DNA of 64,000 nucleotides from Algoriphagus alkaliphilus (lineage in GTDB: Bacteria; Bacteroidota; Bacteroidia; Cytophagales; Cyclobacteriaceae). Shown here one piece after another: positions 8,537-15,465 of the stretch. Each line of letters begins with the position of its first letter. Within the stretch, counting starts at the first letter, position 1. The notes under the pieces were generated by a model. It worked only from the letters and a program-made list of their open reading frames with translations. It was not told where the DNA came from and did no database searches. A program made the position numbers and the translations under genes. The stretch covers positions 1 to 64,000 of the forward strand of contig NZ_FMXE01000021.1 in assembly GCF_900103735.1 (NCBI RefSeq). The letters run 5' to 3'.

Positions 8537-9196
8537 TTAGTCAACCTTGATATTGGTAAACCAAATAAACCGTTTACCGGCATCATTGGAGTGGTCGGTT
8601 GCAAACTTGAGTGGGCCGAAGTCCTGCACATTTTCCCAAGTGACCGCACGTCCATCCGGGCCGTTTCCTCTACGGAAAACCCATTCTGTGATCATTTTAT
8701 TTTCATTCAAATAAAGGTCATAGGCATCGCCTGGGGTGTACCCCATTCCGGGTGCCGTAGGCTCTCCGGAGTTATATAGGATGGTCAGCTTGGTAGAATT
8801 GGCCTTAGCAATTGGGGAAGGGACATTTTCCAGAATTTCAAAGGTGTACCCAGTGTCCCATGCGAGTTGGAAAGGCATCATCAACCAATATTTGTCATTG
8901 ATGAATCCTCCGTCCTGCTTTGGCAAAGAGTCTGAAGCCAAGCTGTAAGTGAAGGTAGTGTCAGGTCCTGAATAATAAACTGTATTTTCTTTAATATTCC
9001 ATTTCCAGTCTCTGGAAAGCACATTTACCGAATCACGCTGCACATTCCATGTATATGCGATGGAGTTTACCTGGTCAAAATTACTAAATCCGTAGGCCTT
9101 TGCCACTTGGATAGGTAGGGTGTCAGGCAGTTCTGTTTTTTGCTCACAGGAGCTTATTAGCCAGATGAATGAGAGTAAGAAGAAATAGTTTTTCAT
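8537..9196 (-). CDS. Lipoprotein of unknown function
   Basis: 219 residues. The start MKNYFFLLSFIWLISSCEQ is a lipoprotein signal with the Cys at residue 17. The mature part is rich in beta-strand-like aromatic patterns (SRDWKWNIKENTVYYSG, NKMITEWVFRRGNGPDG, TWENVQDFGP) that resemble periplasmic LolA-like or threonine-synthase-adjacent lipoproteins of Bacteroidota. I cannot assign a family with confidence. It is last in the minus-strand series that begins with the sugar-acid dehydratase (23 nt after the SDR stop), and the terminator at 8474-8506 follows. Confidence 0.8.
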   Translation of the reverse strand: MKNYFFLLSFIWLISSCEQKTELPDTLPIQVAKAYGFSNFDQVNSIAYTWNVQRDSVNVLSRDWKWNIKENTVYYSGPDTTFTYSLASDSLPKQDGGFINDKYWLMMPFQLAWDTGYTFEILENVPSPIAKANSTKLTILYNSGEPTAPGMGYTPGDAYDLYLNENKMITEWVFRRGNGPDGRAVTWENVQDFGPLKFATDHSNDAGKRFIWFTNIKVD

Positions 9197-9219
9197 GGAA
9201 TGTGGTTGATGATTTGAAA

Positions 9220-10023
9220 TTAAACTGAACCGTTATTGCTTTGTTTTGCTTGCCAAGATCGGAATTTCTTTGATTCAATTGTCTGATAGATCGGTCGAAT
9301 GAAATAAAGGAAATTATTCAAGTGAAGCAGTATTTTAAAGAGGGGAGATGGGAAAATCATGTTTTTGCCTTTCTGCACTCCACTGAGAATTTTTTGAGCT
9401 ACAATTTTTGGGCTTTGCATTGGGAAGGCTTTTGGGATTTCGCTACCGGCGGAATCAAAAAAAGTGGTGGATGTGGCGATTGGAAATACTAAACTTAGCC
9501 AACTTCCTGATTTTTCAGCCCAAATTGTTCTTGCCCATTGGAGTAGTGCAGCTTTGCTGGCACCATATACACTGTACCCTGGAACAGCCCAAAATGCAAT
9601 TGCAGAACAAGTGATGATGTGCCGGAATGTGATGTTTGGAAAGCAGGTCTTTAATTCCAATCCCAGCTGAATCGGGCTGAAGACATTGAGTTGGAAAAGC
9701 GAGTCCATTTCATGCCAATTTTGATTCTCCGTAGCGTTGTATTCAGCTTTCCCTGCATTTGCAAAACAAAAATCAACCCCGATCCAATTTGCTTTAATCC
9801 ATTCCAAAATCAGTATGTTTCCTGTTTTTTCACTTAAATCTGTAATTAGAAAACCTTCAATTTCGGGAAGTTCATCCTTTAATTCCTCAAGATTTTGACC
9901 TGAGATATCCACGGCTAAAATTTGCTTTGTCGATGGGTAGAGTAGTCTTACCAGGGCTAATCCGATCCCCGAACCTGCTCCGGTGACAATAATTTGTTTG
10001 TTTTCAAAATGGTTCATCCCCAT
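9220..10023 (-). CDS. SDR-family NAD(P)-dependent oxidoreductase
   Basis: 267 residues. GAGSGIG at 15-21 is the SDR dinucleotide loop, FANAG near 87-91 is the NAG-type strand, and Ser140, Tyr153 and Lys157 (YGASK) are the catalytic residues. The start could be the ATG at 10023 or the one two codons later. Either overlaps the end of the upstream gene (stop at 10004), so translation is coupled. The C-terminus has a hydrophobic segment (LLHLNNFLYFIRPIY) that may associate with a membrane. It belongs to the dehydratase/ADC-like cluster; its substrate is unknown. Confidence 0.88.
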   Translation of the reverse strand: MGMNHFENKQIIVTGAGSGIGLALVRLLYPSTKQILAVDISGQNLEELKDELPEIEGFLITDLSEKTGNILILEWIKANWIGVDFCFANAGKAEYNATENQNWHEMDSLFQLNVFSPIQLGLELKTCFPNITFRHIITCSAIAFWAVPGYSVYGASKAALLQWARTIWAEKSGSWLSLVFPIATSTTFFDSAGSEIPKAFPMQSPKIVAQKILSGVQKGKNMIFPSPLFKILLHLNNFLYFIRPIYQTIESKKFRSWQAKQSNNGSV

Positions 10024-10684
10024 AGGTTGGCTCCGGGAATTTGATGTGAAAGGGGCTTATCTTCATGGCCAAAAGAGGCTTGATATCCCGAATGTCAGGA
10101 AAAAAAGTGGGATCCAAATCGAGGCTTTTTATTTTAGCCAGCTTTCCCCAACCATATCCACTGGGCTTGGTGTAGTATTTTACCTTATTCCAAATTTGGC
10201 ATAGACTGATAGGCAAAAGTGAAGTAGTCACAGGGAAAGACAGCCCACTATGTGTGATTTCTGTTGAAAAAATCACTTGGTCACCGGATTTAATTTGGAT
10301 TATATCTTTGCCTTGCTCCTTTTCCCAGGTAAAAGGAAGTGTTTCCTTAGGTATTCCCCAGTTGTTTCGTCCATTTTGGGTACTTACCTCTGTATCCACA
10401 TAAATTTTGGTAATCGCCTGTTTTTTTATTTTTCGAAATTTCCCGGGGATGATCAGCAATTCGTGATAAGGTCCTACCGGTGTTTTTTCATAGTTGACGA
10501 GCATGACGTAACCCAGTCCGCCTTTGAATTTTCCTTCGAGATGTTTTGGGAGTAAACCAAAGTTTTCAACCCAATTTTTTTTGAATTTGAAAATTAGTAT
10601 GATCCCTTCACCACTGAGCTGCCAGGGGGGTGGAGATTTTAATACCAGGTGAAGGTCTTTGGCGATGAGATGGTTTTCAGACAT
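10004..10684 (-). CDS. Acetoacetate decarboxylase (ADC) family protein
   Basis: 226 residues when started at the ATG at 10684 (MSENHL). An in-frame ATG 33 nt upstream lies deeper in the preceding gene and gives no family-like residues. Features of the ADC fold are visible: PYHELLIIP with Glu75 at the position of the ADC active-site Glu, and GRNNWGIPKE with Lys113 at the position of the Schiff-base lysine. The second lysine of the classical GYPKK motif is replaced by Glu114. That second Lys tunes the pKa in true decarboxylases, so this homologue may catalyse a different aldol/dehydratase or decarboxylase reaction. It overlaps the upstream SDR by 8 nt and the downstream SDR by about 20 nt. Confidence 0.82.
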   Translation of the reverse strand: MSENHLIAKDLHLVLKSPPPWQLSGEGIILIFKFKKNWVENFGLLPKHLEGKFKGGLGYVMLVNYEKTPVGPYHELLIIPGKFRKIKKQAITKIYVDTEVSTQNGRNNWGIPKETLPFTWEKEQGKDIIQIKSGDQVIFSTEITHSGLSFPVTTSLLPISLCQIWNKVKYYTKPSGYGWGKLAKIKSLDLDPTFFPDIRDIKPLLAMKISPFHIKFPEPTYGDEPF

Positions 10685-11438
10685 AAGGAGAGGGGCTAAT
10701 CGCTGTCCAGCCACCATCTACGATGAGTGTTTGCCCGGTGATGTGACGTGCGGCATTGGAAAGTAGAAATGCTGCAGCCTCAGCTATATCAGTCGTAAAG
10801 GCGGGACGGCCGATCGGGGTAAGTTTTGACCAGGTTGTGACATATTCCGGGTCAGAAGTAGTGCGCTCGGTAAGGGTAGCACCGGGTGCTATGGTATTGA
10901 TTCGAATGCCAAAGGGAGCGAGTTCCAATACCAGATTTTTGGCCAACATCTCAATGGCGGCCTTGCTCATGGCGTAAGCGGCAAGATTTTCATGGCTTTG
11001 ATGTGCAGTGACAGAGGAAGTAAGCAAAATCGACCCTCCGTTTTTCTGGTCTTTCATTACACGTGCAGCTGCTTGTGTCAAAAAGAATGTGCCTGCTTGA
11101 TTGACCCGCATCACTTCCAGAAAATCCTTTCGGGAATACTCCAAAAAATTACCGAAAAGCGTAATGCCTGCATTTGCGACCACTTGGTCAATTTGACCAA
11201 AATGATGCATGGCCAATTCGATCAATTCCGAAATCACCTCCTCGGAAGAAGAATCGCCCGAGCATCCTATGACTTGACCTTTGCCCATGCGGGCGAGGGA
11301 AGCTACGGCCTCTTCGGTCAGGCCGACTTCCAGATCATTTAGGACAATATGTGAACCGGTATCAAGCATTTTTCTGGCAATCTCCAATCCGATTCCCTGA
11401 CCTGCTCCTGTAATAATGGCTACTTTTTGGGGTTTCAT
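10677..11438 (-). CDS. SDR-family oxidoreductase (FabG/sugar-acid dehydrogenase-like)
   Basis: 253 residues, a classical SDR: GAGQGIG at 11-17, NDLEV at the end of the second strand, VANAG at 87-91, Ser141/142, and Tyr155/Lys159 in YAMSK. The C-terminal half has the LAPFGIRINTIAPGATLTER pattern and ends in TGQTLIVDGGW, typical of the FabG/3-oxoacyl or sugar-acid dehydrogenase branch. It follows the IlvD/Edd dehydratase by 62 nt (with a 33-nt palindrome between them) and overlaps the ADC-like gene. It may oxidise the 2-keto-3-deoxy acid made by the dehydratase; that is inference from context. Confidence 0.9.
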   Translation of the reverse strand: MKPQKVAIITGAGQGIGLEIARKMLDTGSHIVLNDLEVGLTEEAVASLARMGKGQVIGCSGDSSSEEVISELIELAMHHFGQIDQVVANAGITLFGNFLEYSRKDFLEVMRVNQAGTFFLTQAAARVMKDQKNGGSILLTSSVTAHQSHENLAAYAMSKAAIEMLAKNLVLELAPFGIRINTIAPGATLTERTTSDPEYVTTWSKLTPIGRPAFTTDIAEAAAFLLSNAARHITGQTLIVDGGWTAISPSPYV

Positions 11439-11455
11439 GACATGTTAAATTATAG

Positions 11456-11488
11456 AGACCTGGCAGGTTTTCAAAACCTGCCAGGTCT
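11456..11488. repeat. 33-nt perfect odd-centred palindrome
   Basis: Arms of 16 nt reading AGACCTGGCAGGTTTT and its complement around one C. It lies in the 62-bp gap between the dehydratase stop and the SDR start. No T-run follows on either strand, so it looks like a dispersed intergenic palindrome rather than a terminator, though the transcript could form a very stable hairpin. Confidence 0.8.
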
Positions 11489-11500
11489 GGTAATTTAAAA

Positions 11501-13219
11501 TTAATGCGAATCTCTTTTCACTTCTGAACCTGAGCTTCCTTGGAGAAAATCAAAGTCTACGCCTTCGTGTGCTTGATTTACTTTGTCAAGGAAAAGATTC
11601 ACGTAGCCTCTTTCATAAGGGAGCTTGGTCGGCTGGAAGCCTACTCTTCGCCTTTCAAATTCCTCTTCGGAAATCAATAGGTTTAGGCTGCGGTTGGGTA
11701 CATCCAAGGCGATCATATCTCCGTTTTGCACGAATGCCAATGGGCCTCCGATTGCAGATTCAGGAGAAACGTGAAGCACAACTGTACCGAATCCTGTTCC
11801 GCTCATTCTTCCATCCGAAATTCTTACCATGTCTTTTACACCTTTTTCAAGAAGTTTTGTTGGTAGTCCCATATTGCCAACCTCCGGCATGCCGGGATAT
11901 CCTTTTGGCCCTACATTTTTCATGACCATCACGCAAGTTTCATCAATATCCAGATTCGGGTCGTCTACTTTGGCTTTGTAGTCATCAATATTTTCAAAGA
12001 CAACGGCTCTTCCGGTATGGGTAAGCAGGCTTGGAGTGGCGGCCGAAGGTTTCAGTACCGCACCGTTTGGGCAGAGATTACCTTTAAGTACTGCTATGCC
12101 TGATTCCGGTTTGATGGGGTTTTCCAATGTGCCGATCAGATTTCTATCCCAGCATTCAGCCTTTGCAATATTCTCTCCGATGGTTTTCCCATTGACTGTA
12201 AGGGAGTCACGGTGGAGATGCTTTTCGATTTCGCGCATGACCGCCGGTAGTCCACCTGCATAAAAGAGATCTTCAACCCAATGCTCTCCGGATGGCTGCA
12301 CATTGGCGATAAGGGGGATTTTGGCTGAGAAATGATCAAAATCTGTGAGATCCAATTCCACTCCGATTCGCTTGGAAATGGCTGTCAAATGAAGAATAAA
12401 ATTGGTGGAGCCTCCTACAGCCGCATTGACCATGATGGCGTTTTCGAAGGCTTTACGGGTCAAAATCTTACTCATTTTCAAATCTTCTTTCACCATCTCC
12501 ACGATTCGCATGCCGGTCATGTGGGCCATGACTTTCCGGCGGGAGTCGGCTGCAGGGATGGTTGCATTATCAGGTAAAGAAAGGCCCAAGGCCTCTACCA
12601 TCGCCGCCATGGTAGAAGCAGTACCCATAGGGGCGCAGTGTCCTACAGAACGGGACATGGCGGCTTCTGCCTCGATAAATTCTTCCTGAGAAAGCTTTCC
12701 CAACTTGAATTCCTCTGCAAATCTCCAAATGTCCGAAGTGCCGATTTTCTTTCCTTTGAATCTTCCTATGAGCATAGGTCCACCTGAAAGTACCATAGCC
12801 GGAATATCGACAGAAGCGGCTCCCATGACGAGTGAAGGGGTGGTTTTGTCACATCCACACATCAGCACCACGCCATCCATGGGGTTTGCTCGGATGCTTT
12901 CTTCCACATCCATGGAGGCTAAATTTCTGAAAAGCATCGCAGTAGGTTTGAGGGAGCATTCGCCCAAGGACATCACCGGAAATTCCAATGGAAATCCACC
13001 GGCTTCCCAGATACCACGCTTCAAGGCTTCAGCTAAATCCCTGAAATGGGCATTGCAGGGGGTGAGTTCGGACCAGGTATTGCAAATTCCAATCACTGGC
13101 TTATCGCCTTCGAAAAGATGATGGGGGAGTCCCTGATTTTTCATCCAGGATCGGTAAATAAATCCGTCTTTTCCAGTCCGGCCGTACCATTCTTGGCTAC
13201 GGAGTTTTTTCTTGGTCAT
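11501..13219 (-). CDS. IlvD/Edd-family sugar-acid dehydratase (arabinonate/xylonate dehydratase-like)
   Basis: 572 residues, full length for the IlvD/Edd family. The three Fe-S ligand cysteines of the family are in place: C55 in ELTPCN, C123 in MCGCDKTTPS and C195 in GHCAPMGT. GRMSGTGFGTVVLHVSPESA near the C-terminus and the KRDSH tail area are typical. The TPCNAHFRDLAEALKRGIWE block and the PLEFPVMSLGE block fit the pentonate dehydratase branch better than true dihydroxy-acid dehydratase. The downstream SDR supports a sugar-acid role. It removes water from an aldonate to give a 2-keto-3-deoxy acid. The exact sugar is not determinable here. Confidence 0.88.
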   Translation of the reverse strand: MTKKKLRSQEWYGRTGKDGFIYRSWMKNQGLPHHLFEGDKPVIGICNTWSELTPCNAHFRDLAEALKRGIWEAGGFPLEFPVMSLGECSLKPTAMLFRNLASMDVEESIRANPMDGVVLMCGCDKTTPSLVMGAASVDIPAMVLSGGPMLIGRFKGKKIGTSDIWRFAEEFKLGKLSQEEFIEAEAAMSRSVGHCAPMGTASTMAAMVEALGLSLPDNATIPAADSRRKVMAHMTGMRIVEMVKEDLKMSKILTRKAFENAIMVNAAVGGSTNFILHLTAISKRIGVELDLTDFDHFSAKIPLIANVQPSGEHWVEDLFYAGGLPAVMREIEKHLHRDSLTVNGKTIGENIAKAECWDRNLIGTLENPIKPESGIAVLKGNLCPNGAVLKPSAATPSLLTHTGRAVVFENIDDYKAKVDDPNLDIDETCVMVMKNVGPKGYPGMPEVGNMGLPTKLLEKGVKDMVRISDGRMSGTGFGTVVLHVSPESAIGGPLAFVQNGDMIALDVPNRSLNLLISEEEFERRRVGFQPTKLPYERGYVNLFLDKVNQAHEGVDFDFLQGSSGSEVKRDSH

Positions 13220-13390
13220 AGGTTAAAATGGGTTGAACTATTTGGCCAAGAAGTTACCAAAAAAAAGGCGAAAAGGTCAAAAGGGAATGGATAATTGGGA
13301 AAAGAAATTCTGAAAATACGCTTTTTCAGTTTCTATTCTTACCTCTGTCCAAAGTCATGATCGGTGTTTGTTTCTCTGAGTCCAGCCATA

Positions 13391-13427
13391 ATTAAAAAAG
13401 AAATTGGGAGTCAAAAGCTCCCAATTG
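13391..13427 (-). terminator. Intrinsic terminator after murA (minus strand)
   Basis: AATTGGGAG and CTCCCAATT (9 bp) around a 7-nt loop (TTTTGA-type on the minus strand), followed by TCTTTTTTAA. The stem overlaps the last codons of the murA region, ending next to the stop at 13430. Confidence 0.85.
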
Positions 13428-13429
13428 AA

Positions 13430-14737
13430 TTATGCAATTCGTTCGATTTTTGCGCCTAAGGCATTTAGCCGAACGTCAATGTTTTGATACCCTCGATCAA
13501 TCTGCTCGATATTGTCAATGACAGAAACCCCATTAGCAGACATGGCAGCTATGAGCAGTGCCACTCCCGCACGGATATCCGGTGAAGTCATTCGAATACC
13601 CCGAAGTGGATACTTTCGGTCCAATCCGATCACGGTGGCCCGATGCGGATCACAAAGGATGATCTGTGCCCCCATGTCGATCAACTTGTCCACAAAGAAT
13701 AAACGGGATTCAAACATCTTCTGGTGAACCAAAACAGTCCCTTTTGCCTGAGTGGCTGTCACCAAGATGATCGAAAGCAAATCCGGCGTAAATCCGGGCC
13801 AAATCTGATCGGCAACGGTCAAGATCGACCCGTCGATGAATGTTTCAATCTCGTAGTGCTTTTGTGCAGGAACGAAAATGTCATCGCCTCGAAATTCCAA
13901 ATGGATGCCCATTCGCTTGAATGTCTCCGGAATAATTCCCAAGCGCTCAATTTGACAGTCTTTGATGGTGATCTCGGACTGAGTCATTGCTGCCATTCCG
14001 ATGAACGAACCGATCTCGATCATATCCGGAAGCATGGTGTGCGTTGTACCGCCAAGTTTTTTGACACCCTCAATAGTCAGCAAATTTGAGCCGACTCCTG
14101 TGATTTTTGCCCCCATACGGTTGAGCATGTCACAAAGCTGCTGAAGGTATGGCTCGCAGGCTGCATTGTAAATAGTGGTTTTGCCTTCGGCTAGCACTGC
14201 TGCCATCAAGATATTGGCCGTGCCGGTGACCGAAGCCTCATCCAAAAGCATGTAGGTACCCTTGAGTTTTTTTCCATCGATGTGAAAAATCTCATTTTTG
14301 GCATCGTAGTGGAATTCTGCCCCGAGCTTTTGAAAGCCAAAAAAGTGGGTATCCATTCTTCTTCGGCCGATCTTATCTCCTCCCGGCTTGGATAGTTTGC
14401 CTTTTCCGAATCTCCCCAAAAGCGGACCCAGTATCATCACCGAGCCTCGAAGTGCGGATGCCTTGGTCAGGAAATCTTCCGTTTCCAGGTAATCCAAGTT
14501 GACCTCGTCTGCCTGGAAACTATAGGACTCAGGACTCAGTTGCTTGATTTTGACTCCCATATCGGCAAGCAGCTCGATGAGCTTGTTTGCGTCACGGATG
14601 TTTGGGATTTTGTTGACAGTGATTTTTTCGGGAGTGAGCAGGACTGCGCAAAGAATTTGAAGTGCCTCATTTTTTGCTCCCTGAGGGGTGATTTCACCTT
14701 TTAGTCGGGTACCACCGGTGACTCGAAATGATGCCAT
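13430..14737 (-). CDS. murA: UDP-N-acetylglucosamine 1-carboxyvinyltransferase
   Basis: 435 residues. This is the cytosolic enzyme that transfers enolpyruvate from PEP to UDP-GlcNAc, the first committed step of peptidoglycan synthesis. The whole EPSP-synthase-type two-domain pattern is present: QGAKNEAL at 19-26, SALRGSVMILGPLLGRFG, TGTANILMAAVLA, LPDMIEIGSFIGMAA, and SPDIRAG...IEQIDRGYQNI. The catalytic loop reads PGGDKIGRR with Asp121 where E. coli has Cys115, the residue alkylated by fosfomycin. Asp at this site is known in other phyla to confer intrinsic fosfomycin resistance and appears usual in Bacteroidota. The start overlaps the DUF4290 stop by 1 nt (TAATG). Confidence 0.97.
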   Translation of the reverse strand: MASFRVTGGTRLKGEITPQGAKNEALQILCAVLLTPEKITVNKIPNIRDANKLIELLADMGVKIKQLSPESYSFQADEVNLDYLETEDFLTKASALRGSVMILGPLLGRFGKGKLSKPGGDKIGRRRMDTHFFGFQKLGAEFHYDAKNEIFHIDGKKLKGTYMLLDEASVTGTANILMAAVLAEGKTTIYNAACEPYLQQLCDMLNRMGAKITGVGSNLLTIEGVKKLGGTTHTMLPDMIEIGSFIGMAAMTQSEITIKDCQIERLGIIPETFKRMGIHLEFRGDDIFVPAQKHYEIETFIDGSILTVADQIWPGFTPDLLSIILVTATQAKGTVLVHQKMFESRLFFVDKLIDMGAQIILCDPHRATVIGLDRKYPLRGIRMTSPDIRAGVALLIAAMSANGVSVIDNIEQIDRGYQNIDVRLNALGAKIERIA

Positions 14738-15399
14738 TAATTTCTGCGCTTTTTATTATTGTGGCCGTTGCTTCTGGGCTTTTTGGGATGGTTGAACTTC
14801 TTTTTCTGAGGTTCAGCCTCGATATGAGGAATTTTGAAGTCTCTCCTAGTATTGGATTCGAAGAGGGCATTCTCCCTTACTTTTTCCAGATCGATATGAA
14901 GTCTCCCTTTTGACAGCGTTTTGATGTCGTCAAGGATAATCCCATCATCGAAGTTCTCCCTGTTCCAGGTAGAGTGGAAGGAACGCATTAATTCGCCGAT
15001 GTAGATGATTGCAGATTCCTGATCGTCATCATTCTCAATCTCTATGGCTTGTTCGATCAGTTTTTCGATATTTCTGCCATAGTGCTTAAACTTCACCTCA
15101 CCTTTGGGGTATCCGATGGGCTGTGGTTTTTTGCCTAGAAGCTCTTTTTCCGGCATCGGAAAAGGGCCATCCACATCGAGTTTGAAGTCCGACATGATGT
15201 AGATGTCATCCCAAAGCTTCTGATCATTTTCCTGCTTCCAGGTTGGATTGAGCTGTTTGATGATTTCGATGACAGTGTAGGCACTCTGAGTGCGCTTTTC
15301 ACGGTCTTCAATCGCGGTGACATGATCTACCAGGCGTTGAATGTTTTTGCCGTATTCTTTCAAAATAAGTCGTTGTTTTTCAGGTTCGGTGTGCTCCAT
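14737..15399 (-). CDS. DUF4290 domain-containing protein
   Basis: 220 residues. Two similar helical segments (LKEYGKNIQRLVDHVTAIED near the start and FKHYGRNIEKLIEQAIEIEN near 105) look like an internal duplication. The C-terminus is lysine/arginine-rich (KKKFNHPKKPRSN...NKKRRN) and could bind nucleic acid. The family is restricted to Bacteroidota and commonly sits directly upstream of murA, as here with a 1-nt overlap. Its function is unknown. Confidence 0.92.
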   Translation of the reverse strand: MEHTEPEKQRLILKEYGKNIQRLVDHVTAIEDREKRTQSAYTVIEIIKQLNPTWKQENDQKLWDDIYIMSDFKLDVDGPFPMPEKELLGKKPQPIGYPKGEVKFKHYGRNIEKLIEQAIEIENDDDQESAIIYIGELMRSFHSTWNRENFDDGIILDDIKTLSKGRLHIDLEKVRENALFESNTRRDFKIPHIEAEPQKKKFNHPKKPRSNGHNNKKRRN

Positions 15400-15465
15400 G
15401 TTGCTTCCCGTTTATTGCCATTCAAAAGGTAACAAAAAATCACCAAAAGGCAGGAAGGCAAGTGA

